Notes: generated from the sequence alone by a model not told the origin. A stretch of 56,309 bases of DNA from Erysipelotrichales bacterium (GCA_022508525.1 JAFLVA010000008.1:1-56309), one strand, 5' to 3'. Shown: positions 23,416 to 33,187, counted from the stretch's first letter. Program-made: numbers and translations.

Positions 23416-25650
23416 TTATTCTATTACTTGAGTATACTTTATTCCATCAAAGACAAATTGCCATACCCCATTTTCTTTAGTCGCTGTGAAGTACTTTAAT
23501 TCTCTTTCATCTTTGTCATTTTGATATATATACAAGAACATAACTTCTTCATCATTAAGCGAAATAATATATATTGTTTCGTAACTAATAGTTGTACTAT
23601 GTTCGGTTTTTTCGACCATGCCAATCATACCTCTATCAGATATTAATCTTTCGCTACCATCTTCACCAATATAGTTACCAACAAAATCAAAGTCTTTAAA
23701 TGGAGTTGCATTATAGGTGAGTTGTTCTTCTCCTATTGTGAATTTTTTTTCACTCCAATTGAAATATACATATTCATCTTCACCGCTATCTTTGTGTAAC
23801 GCTAAAATTGATACTCCATTTTCATGACCAGAAAACCCAATCCAACCAGAATCTACGATTTCAAAGTTTTTAATTCTAAAATACCAATATGATGAAATCA
23901 TGAAATCTTTTCCAGCAGTCCAAGAATTTGTAACATAGAAATAATCATTATACTCCCCATATATTCTTGAACTTATGTCACTCATATATACATTAGATAT
24001 AGTTACATTGGTAAAAGTCACATCTTCCATTATCGGAGTATTTCTATAACCAGGTATTGTATAGAATGTAATATCAGTTTTACTTACAACTTGAATAGGA
24101 AACCTTTCTCCTTTTGTTACAACAAATTGATAATGTGAACCATAAGTCGCCACAATTGTAACAATAGCCTGAATTTGAGTGTCAACACGTTTAACAGAAT
24201 ATTCATATAAAGTATCAGCAGTCCAAAGTTCAATAATATCCTTTTCTAAGATATAGTGTAAAATTGGTTCGTTTTTGGAAGTTCTTATCCAAATATCGCC
24301 ATTATCTTTTTGCTCCAAATAATATTTATATGCTTTAGATCCTCCCGTATAATACAAGACATCTTCTTCAATCCTAACAATTACTCTTCCGTCTTCTTCT
24401 CTATAATAAATTCCTAAATATGGTTTTTTATCATCAATAATTGGTTTACTTCCGACTACAACAACACTATCTGATGTAAAGATTGTCTCACTAGTTACTC
24501 TTACATCCATTGTCTCATCTAAATAGACACCACCATACGTATTATTTAAATATTGAATTGAATTACTAGATAAGTGCCCATCAACAGCAACTAACTTTAT
24601 GTCATTTGAGGTAAATGCCCCACTTAGTGATATAAGATAATCATCTTCGTCTAATTTAAAGCTAATCATATCTGGATCGCCTCTCATTAAACCAGTAATA
24701 GTCATTATACCAGTAAAAGGATTGTACCTCATCTTTTGATTATGTTTAGAATCAGATATTGTTATGTTTCCATCTGTCACTTCTTTTTTTAAAGTTACGT
24801 TACTACTAATAACAATTTCTGAATAGTATATTTGTGCTATATCATTTTCAATTTCCATTGCTAATATTGTAGGAGGAGTGTTTTCGTACATCTCATCAAC
24901 GATACCATATTTACCACTTATATCTAATTCACTTATTGGTCTTACATCAACATCATATGTCAAAGTAAAATCATTATTAGAATTTAAAACAACACCTATT
25001 TCATATGTTCCAACTTGATCACTATTATAAGAAGAATCATCAATGGTACATTCTGTCAATTTTGTCTCTATTTTGTTTCCATTAGACAATTTTTTTTCAA
25101 TAATTAAATCTTTAGTATTTATAGATTCACCAACATAATACGTTATTCGAGATTTTTTCAATTCTATTCCCGTAATTTCATCATTAGTGACATTTACTTT
25201 GTAGCTAGTTTTAATCGTATTATTTGATTTCAAATACACAAATATCTCATAAATGCCCGCTTTTTTGCTATTAAATGAATCATAATTTACAATGACTTCC
25301 TCTTTTGCTGCCCTTACAATTTTCCCGTTATCCATTTTTTTATCAACAATAATACCAGTTTCAATAAAATTACAATTCTTTTGATATTCCGTAACAAGAT
25401 CTGCTTCATTTGCAATAATAATTTCAGACACATGTGACGTCGAAGCAAAATATATTGAAATCGGTATAATCATTATTAATAGTAAAAAAGCACTAGCCAA
25501 AGCAAGCTTTATCTTTGTTTTTTTAGTTTTAACTTCTTGCTTATCTATAAATTTATTTACATCAATCTTATCTTGAATATCAATATATGATTTATCATAA
25601 TTCAAAGATTTATCAAGTTGATCTAAAAACTCTTTTTCAATCTTTCTCAT
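23416..25650 (-). CDS. Membrane-anchored anti-sigma-like protein with Ig-like ectodomain
   Basis: A 744-residue single-pass protein. The cytoplasmic N-terminus (1-46) is charged and helical; the membrane segment is KLALASAFLLLIMIIPISIY (48-68). Outside are two Big4-type Ig-like repeats (VTYxGExxxxxDLIIEKKLSNG pattern at about 170-250), then several beta-rich domains. The gene follows the ECF sigma gene by one base, which is how anti-sigma factors are organised; the cytoplasmic part would bind the sigma factor and the ectodomain would sense an outside signal. No classical anti-sigma zinc motif (HxxxCxxC) is visible, so the binding role is inferred from context. Confidence 0.6.
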   Translation of the reverse strand: MRKIEKEFLDQLDKSLNYDKSYIDIQDKIDVNKFIDKQEVKTKKTKIKLALASAFLLLIMIIPISIYFASTSHVSEIIIANEADLVTEYQKNCNFIETGIIVDKKMDNGKIVRAAKEEVIVNYDSFNSKKAGIYEIFVYLKSNNTIKTSYKVNVTNDEITGIELKKSRITYYVGESINTKDLIIEKKLSNGNKIETKLTECTIDDSSYNSDQVGTYEIGVVLNSNNDFTLTYDVDVRPISELDISGKYGIVDEMYENTPPTILAMEIENDIAQIYYSEIVISSNVTLKKEVTDGNITISDSKHNQKMRYNPFTGIMTITGLMRGDPDMISFKLDEDDYLISLSGAFTSNDIKLVAVDGHLSSNSIQYLNNTYGGVYLDETMDVRVTSETIFTSDSVVVVGSKPIIDDKKPYLGIYYREEDGRVIVRIEEDVLYYTGGSKAYKYYLEQKDNGDIWIRTSKNEPILHYILEKDIIELWTADTLYEYSVKRVDTQIQAIVTIVATYGSHYQFVVTKGERFPIQVVSKTDITFYTIPGYRNTPIMEDVTFTNVTISNVYMSDISSRIYGEYNDYFYVTNSWTAGKDFMISSYWYFRIKNFEIVDSGWIGFSGHENGVSILALHKDSGEDEYVYFNWSEKKFTIGEEQLTYNATPFKDFDFVGNYIGEDGSERLISDRGMIGMVEKTEHSTTISYETIYIISLNDEEVMFLYIYQNDKDERELKYFTATKENGVWQFVFDGIKYTQVIE

Positions 25651-25651
25651 C

Positions 25652-26197
25652 TTATTTTTGCTCCTTACTTTTTTTATATTTTTTTAATGCGCGATAATAC
25701 TTGCTTTTAATTGTCATTGTATTTTGCTTTAATTTCAAAGCAATTTCTTGAAATTTAAAATCATAAATGAGGTGTAGAAATACAATAGTTATTTCTTCTT
25801 TTGATAATGTTTTATCCATATCCTCAATTATTTGAATTAAATTATCATTAACATAAAAGTTTGCTTCACTCACGTTATTTAAGTCTTGCAAATATATAAT
25901 ATTTTCTATGTCAAAATAATCGATATTTTTTTGTTTCTTTAAAAAATCAAGTGCTTTATTTCGGCAGCTTGTTGTCAAAAATGATTTAATAGAAGTATGA
26001 ATTTTATCTACATTATTGAAAAAATCAACAAATGTATCTTGCACAATATCTTCAATATCTGACTTACTTTTAATATATTGGGCAGTAACAAAAATAAGTA
26101 ACGGTTTATATTTTTGATAAAAATACTTAAATGTTACATCTAATTCTTCTATTCTATTTGAATTAAGTGCTCTGAAGAGTCTTGTTTCATCAGTCAT
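25652..26197 (-). CDS. ECF-type RNA polymerase sigma factor
   Basis: A 181-residue sigma-70 family protein of the ECF type. Region 2 contains DIEDIVQDTFVDFFNNVDKI and RNKALDFLKKQKN; region 4 contains LSKEEITIVFLHLIYDFKFQEIALKLKQ and MTIKSKYYRALKKYKK for -35 recognition. It lies one base upstream of the anti-sigma-like gene. An upstream promoter with ECF-type sequences (TGAAAC and CGTCTA) makes self-activation likely. The signal is unknown. Confidence 0.9.
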   Translation of the reverse strand: MTDETRLFRALNSNRIEELDVTFKYFYQKYKPLLIFVTAQYIKSKSDIEDIVQDTFVDFFNNVDKIHTSIKSFLTTSCRNKALDFLKKQKNIDYFDIENIIYLQDLNNVSEANFYVNDNLIQIIEDMDKTLSKEEITIVFLHLIYDFKFQEIALKLKQNTMTIKSKYYRALKKYKKSKEQK

Positions 26198-26238
26198 ATT
26201 CGGATCCTCATTTAGAACTTTTATCGCTCTTCACATAT

Positions 26239-26267
26239 TAGACGATTAAAATTGCAAAAAAGTTTCA
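26239..26267 (-). promoter_or_regulatory. ECF-type autoregulatory promoter
   Basis: Reading leftward, -35 TGAAAC (26262-26267) is followed by a T-run and, after 17 bases, -10 CGTCTA (26239-26244). This matches the usual ECF sigma motif (GAAAC then CGTC). It sits 42 bases before the sigma gene, so the sigma factor probably drives its own operon. Confidence 0.75.
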
Positions 26268-26294
26268 TTTTTTCAATTTTTAGACTATTTTAAA

Positions 26295-26321
26295 ACCGGA
26301 TATGACTACTGCACATCCGGT
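26295..26321 (-). terminator. Terminator after the alpha-amylase gene
   Basis: Stem ACCGGAT / ATCCGGT with a 13-base loop and TTTTAAAAT on the minus strand follows the amylase stop at 26350. The T-run is weak, so it is a moderate candidate. Confidence 0.55.
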
Positions 26322-26349
26322 CAATTTTTGTTTTGGATATAACCAATTT

Positions 26350-28833
26350 TTATTTAAGGTAAGTTAGGCTATCACCAATTTTAGATAATGTTCCTGTATA
26401 GGAATTTTCTAAGACAAAGATTCTAGCATTTCCTTTAGAAATAGATCCAGTAGACAAAGTTCCATTTGTAACTGTAACTCTTTGTCCTGAAACTAAATCA
26501 ACATATGTTCCATTTGGTAAGCCACTAAATGTTGCACTACTTGAAATAGCTACACATGCTAATGAATCAATATTTCCTTCTGTATAACGACGAATGAATG
26601 CCATATTACCAGAAACATTTGAAGTTGTATATTGTCCACGTTTTAATGCTGGAACAGCACTTCGAATTTGATTTAATTTTTGTAAATGCTTAGCAAGTTT
26701 TGAATTAAGTGTCTCACTAACTTTTCCAGATGCAGTATATTTACCAAAACCAGTAGCCTTTACTGTACCAGTAAGATGATCACCAAAGTATGCTCTTCCT
26801 GTATTTGCCAAAGCAGTATTTGGTCCATCATCGATAACTTTACCAGCTTGGAATTCAATTTCACTTCCATAATAAATACAAGGTACTCCACGGAATGTGA
26901 ACATTAATGACATATTTTCTGCCCAAGCATCAGTTCCACCTGCAAATCTTAATCTATCTTGTCCATCTGGACCATAGTCATGAGAATCGACATAAACAAC
27001 GTTATAAGTTGAATCTTCAAAATATTGATCGTTTTCTTTTGCAACTCTAAATGCATCTTGAGCATAACGGAAGTTCCAATGCATTGGGAAATCAATAACA
27101 CCTGCTCCACTTGCTCTAGAATGATCTGGTTTATGATAATTGACACCATTTAATTTTGCGTTAGTAGATGTAGGTTGATTTTTTGTAGTTGAATTATCAT
27201 TATAAGCTTTTTCAATACTTGCTAAGTTTGTAACTTTATCTCCCCAAGGATATTCTTTAGTTTCTTTCCAAGTATAGAATGGTGCACTTAAGGCTGGAAT
27301 TCCATGATTCCAAACTTCGCGAACACGTGCACATACTTCACCAAACATATAGAAGTTATTATTACCACATCTTCTTGCGAATTCATAAAGTCCTGGTAAT
27401 AAATAATTATTAAAGGTTAATCTTGAAATATGTTTCATAGTGTCAATACGGAAGTAGTCGACACCTAAACGAATAAAGTCGCCATAACATTTAACTAAAT
27501 ATTCTGCAACGATAGGATTCTCAGTATTTAAATCAACACAGTCACCAGCAATTTGAGCAACTTGTTCTCCAAATGATTCCCAAGAGAAATTGCCATAATG
27601 GTGATAAATATCGTTCGGATCTGAGCCGTCATTTCTTGTATTTTTCATATTAGCAATTCTTGCATCATATTGTTGACCACCATTTAAAGAATTATAGTTT
27701 GCTGGTAATCCTGAATTTTCTAAAATGTCTAAACAGTTTATTGAAGATAAATCGCTACCATTTTTTTCAAACATTGGGAAGAGATTTCTTTCACCAAAGT
27801 TACCTGTATGATTAAATACAACATCAAGCACTAATTTCATATCTCTAGAGTGTACTTCATCAAGTAATGTTTCAAAAGAGACATCTTCTGATTCATAACG
27901 CGAATCAATTTTTGTGAAATCCAGTGCATGATATCCGTGATAGTCATAACCAGATGCATTTTCAACAACAGGAGTAATCCAGACTGCTGTAAATCCTAAA
28001 GCTTTAATGTAATCAAGTTTTTCAATCAATCCTTTAAAATCTCCACGCCATGCAGGATCAGAAGCAGGATTCTTACTATCCCAGCAATCTACGTTATTAG
28101 ATGGATCGCCATCATAGAAACGAGTTGTAATTGCGAAATAAATTGTTTCATCACGGAAATCAGTTCTTGTTCCTTTATAAGGATGCAATACTTTAAAGTA
28201 GTCATCACCTAAATCATTCCATATTGAGAAATCTTTATATGACTTAGCTTCTACTGGATCCATTGGGAGTTGGCTTCCGCCTCCGCCTCCACCACCTGGA
28301 TTGCTAGTGAAGTCTCCACCATAAACATCGGAATGGCTCCACTTTCCTTGGTCGTACCAATGATATCCAACACCAGATACGCTTAAATCACCAGTTTGAT
28401 TTTGGTTACTTCCAATATTAAAGATGACATTTACTGCAGTCATTCCTTCTGCAAAATCATAACACAACCATGTGTCATCATATTTTGTTAAATTTGTGCC
28501 AGGCCATCCACCACAATACTCAGTAGTTGAGCCGTTAGTGGTATTCCAAGCATAAATATGTGTATAACTTGTTTGTGCTTTAACCAATACTTTTATATGT
28601 GAAATTACTGGTAATACTTCTCCTTTTGGACCTTCAGCCGAACTGGAGTTTTGGCTTGATCCTGAAGAATTAGGTGTCGATGCACTAATATCAGGTGTTG
28701 AAGTACTTGTATCAGGTGACGCAGCACTATTATTGCTTGTTGCATCATCAATTGAATTACTATTGTTTGTACCTCCACATGAAACAAGGCTTAGTAGCAT
28801 TATTGCTGTTAAAAATAAAACTGTCTTTTTCAT
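26350..28833 (-). CDS. Surface alpha-amylase lipoprotein with starch-binding module
   Basis: An 827-residue lipoprotein (lipobox LVSC, Cys19) with a Ser/Thr/Asn/Pro-rich linker to about 70. Residues 78-170 look like a CBM26-type starch-binding module (HIYAWNTTNGST, CGGWPG). A glycine linker follows, and a GH13 catalytic domain from about 225 to 760. Region I DVVFNHTG (336-343), nucleophile Asp463 (DYFRIDTMKH), acid/base Glu498 (YMFGEVCAR) and transition-state stabiliser Asp618 (YVDSHDYG) are present. It would hydrolyse starch or maltodextrins at the cell surface. No ABC uptake genes adjoin it. Confidence 0.9.
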   Translation of the reverse strand: MKKTVLFLTAIMLLSLVSCGGTNNSNSIDDATSNNSAASPDTSTSTPDISASTPNSSGSSQNSSSAEGPKGEVLPVISHIKVLVKAQTSYTHIYAWNTTNGSTTEYCGGWPGTNLTKYDDTWLCYDFAEGMTAVNVIFNIGSNQNQTGDLSVSGVGYHWYDQGKWSHSDVYGGDFTSNPGGGGGGGSQLPMDPVEAKSYKDFSIWNDLGDDYFKVLHPYKGTRTDFRDETIYFAITTRFYDGDPSNNVDCWDSKNPASDPAWRGDFKGLIEKLDYIKALGFTAVWITPVVENASGYDYHGYHALDFTKIDSRYESEDVSFETLLDEVHSRDMKLVLDVVFNHTGNFGERNLFPMFEKNGSDLSSINCLDILENSGLPANYNSLNGGQQYDARIANMKNTRNDGSDPNDIYHHYGNFSWESFGEQVAQIAGDCVDLNTENPIVAEYLVKCYGDFIRLGVDYFRIDTMKHISRLTFNNYLLPGLYEFARRCGNNNFYMFGEVCARVREVWNHGIPALSAPFYTWKETKEYPWGDKVTNLASIEKAYNDNSTTKNQPTSTNAKLNGVNYHKPDHSRASGAGVIDFPMHWNFRYAQDAFRVAKENDQYFEDSTYNVVYVDSHDYGPDGQDRLRFAGGTDAWAENMSLMFTFRGVPCIYYGSEIEFQAGKVIDDGPNTALANTGRAYFGDHLTGTVKATGFGKYTASGKVSETLNSKLAKHLQKLNQIRSAVPALKRGQYTTSNVSGNMAFIRRYTEGNIDSLACVAISSSATFSGLPNGTYVDLVSGQRVTVTNGTLSTGSISKGNARIFVLENSYTGTLSKIGDSLTYLK

Positions 28834-28943
28834 ATGTTTTTCCTTTCAAAATATTATTTATTTTATTATACAAAAATAATTGAAATAATGAAATATTTCA
28901 TTATTAAAAATAAATAACAATGTAAATTCTTAATGCTCAATCA

Positions 28944-29681
28944 TTATTTTTTACCCAAAGAAATAAAAATGTTCTTTATAAATTCCCACGTGTATGGGCA
29001 CTTGCTTTCAATTAAACTTTTTATCTCATTTGCAGAAAATGTCTTTTGATTATTTTCCAAATCAAATGCCGCTTTCCCAGTCGCATAACCACCATACCCT
29101 ATTTCACTTGCAATAGCAGCGCCACCAATTGAATACACTCCTATAGCAATTCCACCAATAGCAAATATTCCTAGCGCTATTCCTCCCAAAGAAACTGTCC
29201 CTATTGCAAAACCTCCAAGTGCAAAAAATAGCGCAAGTGAAAATCCACCTAATGCCAAAAGTCCTAGAGCTAACCCGCCTAACGATACAACTCCTAAACT
29301 TATGCCTCCTATAGCGACTACACCTGTCGCAATATTGCCAATTGCAATTATTCCTTTGGCTTTTTTCATACCAAATCCAATATTAATGTGCACTAGTGGA
29401 ATACCTTTTATACTTTTATTACTTTTGTATTCATAATGAAAGTCATTATGTATTATATTTATAGATTTCTTGTTACCCTCAAGATCATCAACACATAACA
29501 AGCTATCAGTTGTAATATTAAAAACATCTGCAAGTGACACTATTTTTTCTAATTCGGGAGTAGAAATACCTAATTCCCAATTAGAAATAGTTTGCCTTGT
29601 AACATTAATTAAATTACCCAATTCTTCTTGTGAGTATCCTTTTTCTTTTCTTAATCTTATTAGTCTTTCATTAAATTTCAT
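28944..29681 (-). CDS. XRE-type regulator fused to glycine-rich decapeptide repeats
   Basis: A 245-residue protein. Residues 1-65 are an HTH_3 (XRE) domain with LIRLRKEKGYSQEELGNLINVTRQTISNWE. From about 105 to 190 are at least seven repeats of ten residues of the type [AS][IL]GG[ILF][AS][LI]G[ILVTF][VLYF], very rich in Gly, Ala, Ile and Leu. They are too regular for normal membrane helices, but could form hydrophobic hairpins or a beta-solenoid. The C-terminal 50 residues are hydrophilic. A GAGGAAA site precedes the ATG. Unknown function; it may be a membrane-tethered or aggregating regulator. Confidence 0.7.
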   Translation of the reverse strand: MKFNERLIRLRKEKGYSQEELGNLINVTRQTISNWELGISTPELEKIVSLADVFNITTDSLLCVDDLEGNKKSINIIHNDFHYEYKSNKSIKGIPLVHINIGFGMKKAKGIIAIGNIATGVVAIGGISLGVVSLGGLALGLLALGGFSLALFFALGGFAIGTVSLGGIALGIFAIGGIAIGVYSIGGAAIASEIGYGGYATGKAAFDLENNQKTFSANEIKSLIESKCPYTWEFIKNIFISLGKK

Positions 29682-29780
29682 TATTGTTTCCTCCGTATAT
29701 AATCTAAAATAATTGAGTTTTATATTCTAGAGATACATTTAGGCAATTTGTCAAAGAGTTTTAACATTTTAACAAATTAT

Positions 29781-29796
29781 GTTTGTCATAACAAAC
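29781..29796 (-). promoter_or_regulatory. Candidate operator upstream of the XRE gene
   Basis: An inverted repeat GTTTGT-CATA-ACAAAC lies 100 bases before the XRE gene, a few dozen bases upstream of a leftward TTGACA. The 370-base stretch 29682-30051 otherwise holds only AT-rich leader sequence, this repeat and the tRNA-Ala terminator; I see no gene there. Confidence 0.4.
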
Positions 29797-29947
29797 TAAA
29801 GAATGAATTGCAAAATCAATAAGCTTTTCAATTTGCAGCAAAAAAATATTTTCTTTTTTTAAATTCGACAAATTTTCGGTACCACTTTTTTATTTCCAAA
29901 AATGTTATAATATATTTTCATTTGATAATTCATCACTATAACGAAAA

Positions 29948-29976
29948 ACACTATTAAGCATTTCGCCTAATAGTGT
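29948..29976 (-). terminator. Terminator of tRNA-Ala
   Basis: A 9-bp stem (ACACTATTA / TAATAGTGT) with an 11-base loop is followed by TTTT on the minus strand, about 75 bases beyond the tRNA end. Confidence 0.7.
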
Positions 29977-30051
29977 ATCTTCTTAAATGGTTTTTATGAT
30001 ACCGAAGTAATCATTAGTAATAAATAGTAGTTGTTTCGGATTATTTTCGTT

Positions 30052-30127
30052 TGGTGGAGCTGACGGGGATCGAACCCGCTACCTCTTCCATGCCATGGAA
30101 GCGCTCTCCCAGGTGAGCTACAGCCCC
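30052..30127 (-). tRNA. tRNA-Ala (anticodon GGC)
   Basis: On the minus strand this is a 76-base cloverleaf with an encoded CCA. The acceptor stem GGGGCTG pairs with CAGCTCC. The anticodon stem CTTCC/GGAAG encloses ATGGCAT, giving GGC. The T-arm is GCGGGTTCGATCCCCGT. It reads alanine GCC/GCT codons. Confidence 0.95.
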
Positions 30128-30207
30128 ATTACTTTTGGTTGCTAAATAATAATAAAAAATAAATGGCGAATTGTCAAGAAAAACGGCGAAATTATGATAT
30201 GCTAATC

Positions 30208-30864
30208 CTACCTGTCAAACAACGTAAGAATTATTTGTTTTGAAAAATTTAAAGCAATTGCTCCAATTGAATTAGCTAAAGTATTTACTAATATAAATAA
30301 CAATGCTTTCCAACTCCATGTGTTTGAAAAACTAATGTAAAACATATTGGCAATACAGTGATTCAATTTTAAAGCAACAAAGGTTCCAATAAAGGCAACT
30401 ACGAGAAATATTCTTACAGCGATGTTCAACTTTTTAATTTTAAAGGACTCAACCGCAGCGTATACAAACATGCCACATAAAATGCCGCTTAATAATAAAT
30501 CTCCAAAGTTAAAGTCATTTAATTTAGTTACAGTGGTTACAAAATTAATTTCGTATAACCCTGTATTTTTAAATATAAAATACGCCAAATAACCAATAAC
30601 GATTGCTCCAACAAAATTACCAAAAAACATTATAATAAAATCAAAAAACGTGAACTTTTTTTCAAATACATAGCCGATTTTACCTGTAAACAACCATAAT
30701 CCAAATATTAAAACTAAAATTAGCCCAATGCTAAAAGAATACGAGGCAAGAATAGACATCCAATTTGATGTATTCAAAGATTTAATCAATAAAAAGATGA
30801 TACCACCTAATGCAATAGCTGCACCAGCAAGTATAGATAAAACAATTTTCTTTATTGACTTCAT
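30208..30864 (-). CDS. Formate/nitrite transporter (FNT) family channel
   Basis: A 218-residue membrane protein with about six segments and the FNT pattern: Gly-rich AGAAIALGG in segment 1, WLFTGKIGYVFEKK, MFFGNFVGAIVIGY in segment 3, and LNHCIANMFYI in place of the usual pore motif (H)S(V)ANMFYIP. FNT channels pass formate, nitrite, hydrosulfide or lactate. The pore His is kept, and a Cys follows where Ser is usual. ATG 30864 is the start (GAGGTG site 6 bases upstream); the GTG three codons earlier overlaps that site. Confidence 0.78.
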   Translation of the reverse strand: MKSIKKIVLSILAGAAIALGGIIFLLIKSLNTSNWMSILASYSFSIGLILVLIFGLWLFTGKIGYVFEKKFTFFDFIIMFFGNFVGAIVIGYLAYFIFKNTGLYEINFVTTVTKLNDFNFGDLLLSGILCGMFVYAAVESFKIKKLNIAVRIFLVVAFIGTFVALKLNHCIANMFYISFSNTWSWKALLFILVNTLANSIGAIALNFSKQIILTLFDR

Positions 30865-30965
30865 ATACAACACCTCATGGCATATTTTAACATAGTTAAA
30901 AAAGAATACTACTTTTTATTTATAATTATTGTACAATATATAAATAATGAAAGGGGAGATTACTT

Positions 30966-32312
30966 GTGAAACATAAATTATTACTTGTTGCTTTATTATT
31001 GACATTAACAAGTTGCGGATCATCTATTCCTTCAATTTCAAATAGTGTGTCAACAAGTCCAGATTCAACTAATATAGAAAATTCTGTTTCAGATCCTTCA
31101 AATAGTAATGAAACTTCTAATATTCCAACAAGCAATGAAAGTTCTGAAGAGGTTAGCAAGGAAACTCCTTCAGTTACGCCAAGTGTGACTCCTCCAAGCA
31201 TTTCTAATTCACAATCTACTCCAAATGAGTTAAAAGAATTGTCAATTGAACAAATTCGATCATTAGGAAAGGCATTAAATGATAATGAGGTAGGGGATTT
31301 AGTAAGATTCAAGGCCACCTATTTACGAACTGTTACAATGAGTAGATCCAACGAAGATTTAATGTATTTTGCTGATGAAAATTCTTATATCTATTTGCGC
31401 GTTGCGTATGCTAATTATACTGGCTATCTTGCTAATAGATATACTAATCAAGAATATATAGTAACCGCAAATGTTGCAAAAGTTGATGGGGTAATTGAAC
31501 TTGCTTTTAACAAAGATATTGGTGCAAAAGAAAGTGTGGTCAATTGCGGAGAAAACGTTTCAACTACTGTAAATTTTGAAAATGTATCAGAAGTTAAAGA
31601 TTCAATTATTTCGATGGTAAGTGATTTTGAAAGCATTCAACTTAACAAAAAGAAAAGTGGCAGTGGAAAAATTGTTACATTCACAGGACAATTGATTGCT
31701 ACCGATCGTGAAGATGCTAATAAAAAAGCCGTATTTAGTGATGGTACAGGTGTTATTTCTGTCATTGCTGATGAAAAAAAATTTGTTGGTGCTGAAGATA
31801 TTGGTAATTACTATAGAATTATTGGAATAATGAATATTGAAGTTACAAGTCCTGCTATTTTACATTTAAGTAGCACCTTTATTAAAGATGAAGTTGAAAT
31901 TGATGTAAGTAATGCCAAAATTGTCGAGCCAGATTTCCTAAAAGCAAAATACATTATTGGTGATAAGTATTATTCACCTTCAATTAGAGAATATCTTTCT
32001 TTATACAAAACTACCGGATATATCGTTGATAATAGTAAATACAACAGAGATAACTATTACTTAGGTATTGCCAAAGAAAACAAAGGAAGTTTAATATCTG
32101 ATTCTTCTTCCTCAAGTATAAAATCTGTTTCCGGTTTATTTTTGATGAATCATTACAATATATCTGAACGCTCTTTTAGTTACTCACCACTATATGATTA
32201 TTATATTTCAGATTCACAGATTGAATTATATTTCACAATCCATCAATTTTATTCTCAAGATCATGGTTGGAAAGTATTCCCAATTGAGGCTATAGTAGAT
32301 TCTTTAAATTAA
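30966..32312 (+). CDS. Surface lipoprotein of unknown function
   Basis: A 448-residue lipoprotein. The signal peptide ends in the lipobox LTSC, followed by about 65 residues rich in Ser, Thr, Pro, Glu and Asn, typical of a stalk. Residues 110-330 hold two OB-fold-like beta domains (VRFKATYLRTVTM, VTFTGQLIATD). The C-terminal third is tyrosine-rich. The start is GTG, with AGGGGAG upstream. I know no close family; binding to a carbohydrate or other outside ligand is a guess. It is convergent with the XRE-membrane gene and shares a terminator with it. Confidence 0.7.
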   Translation: MKHKLLLVALLLTLTSCGSSIPSISNSVSTSPDSTNIENSVSDPSNSNETSNIPTSNESSEEVSKETPSVTPSVTPPSISNSQSTPNELKELSIEQIRSLGKALNDNEVGDLVRFKATYLRTVTMSRSNEDLMYFADENSYIYLRVAYANYTGYLANRYTNQEYIVTANVAKVDGVIELAFNKDIGAKESVVNCGENVSTTVNFENVSEVKDSIISMVSDFESIQLNKKKSGSGKIVTFTGQLIATDREDANKKAVFSDGTGVISVIADEKKFVGAEDIGNYYRIIGIMNIEVTSPAILHLSSTFIKDEVEIDVSNAKIVEPDFLKAKYIIGDKYYSPSIREYLSLYKTTGYIVDNSKYNRDNYYLGIAKENKGSLISDSSSSSIKSVSGLFLMNHYNISERSFSYSPLYDYYISDSQIELYFTIHQFYSQDHGWKVFPIEAIVDSLN

Positions 32313-32322
32313 TACATAATTA

Positions 32323-32352
32323 AAATCCCAAATTCATACGAACTTGGGATTT
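32323..32352 (+). terminator. Bidirectional terminator
   Basis: A 9-bp stem (AAATCCCAA / TTGGGATTT) with a 12-base loop and T-runs on both strands lies between the convergent lipoprotein and XRE-membrane genes. Confidence 0.82.
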
Positions 32353-32356
32353 TTTA

Positions 32357-32950
32357 TTATCTTTTTTTCGCAGTATCAATGCAGTACCAAAGAATCAAAG
32401 AAACCTGCATTGGTATACCAACAATAAATAATGGCCATGGAACAAATTTTAAAAACTGGCAAAAGAATGCAGTTAATATTGACCATGCAAGAATAGAACT
32501 TGTGTAGAAAAACATACTTTTATTTTTGAAATATATCTTATTAAGCCATAAAAGAATTATACATGATACAGGTATAGCCCAAACAAATGCCACCCAAAGA
32601 GCATTTAGGTGATTATCCATTAAGGTATATACAAATACTATTGTTGCAATCATCCACGCAATTGAAACAAGCAAACAAGAAATTGCAATTCTATTTTTTA
32701 ATAATCTTTTATTTGTATCTTTAACAAATTGCTTTTTATTTTCTCTATGAGTAAGGTAATCTAAAGTCACATCATAAAACTCACATAATTGATAAAGTGT
32801 TTCAATGTCCGGTAAAGTAGATCCGTTTTCCCATTTTGAAATAGCCTTATCAGAATAATTGAATTTTTCTGCTAATTCATATTGAGTTAATCCTTTTTGT
32901 TTTCTTAATTCAGCAAGATTTTCGCCAATAGTTTCTCTAATATTTTCCAT
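32357..32950 (-). CDS. XRE-type regulator with membrane segments
   Basis: A 197-residue protein. Residues 1-62 form an XRE HTH (LAELRKQKGLTQYELAEKFNYSDKAISKWENGS). After a basic stretch, about four hydrophobic segments follow, containing WMIATIVFVYTL, LWVAFVWAIPVSCIILLW and others. It is thus a membrane-bound DNA-binding protein of a type common in Bacillota; signal and targets are unknown. No ribosome site stronger than AAACAG-type is seen before the ATG. Confidence 0.8.
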   Translation of the reverse strand: MENIRETIGENLAELRKQKGLTQYELAEKFNYSDKAISKWENGSTLPDIETLYQLCEFYDVTLDYLTHRENKKQFVKDTNKRLLKNRIAISCLLVSIAWMIATIVFVYTLMDNHLNALWVAFVWAIPVSCIILLWLNKIYFKNKSMFFYTSSILAWSILTAFFCQFLKFVPWPLFIVGIPMQVSLILWYCIDTAKKR

Positions 32951-33187
32951 AATACTGTTTAAACCTCAAAACATAATGTAAATAAATAAGATGAATTAAT
33001 TTTCACTTAAATTATAGCATAGTAGAGTAAAATTGCAAACTTTCACATAGAAAATGTCCTATTTTTCTTTCAAGTCTCTTAAAAAGAGAGAGGGAAATAC
33101 GGCTAGAATTTAAAGAGATTTAACTCTCTCGTTAATTCTTTTTTTAAGAGGTAGTATTTACAAGTAAAATTATTAGAATTAGGCTGT

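Noticed and set aside
30926-31318. 130-residue minus-strand frame opposite the lipoprotein
   Set aside because: Ser/Leu-rich antisense of the low-complexity stalk of the lipoprotein; no ribosome site.
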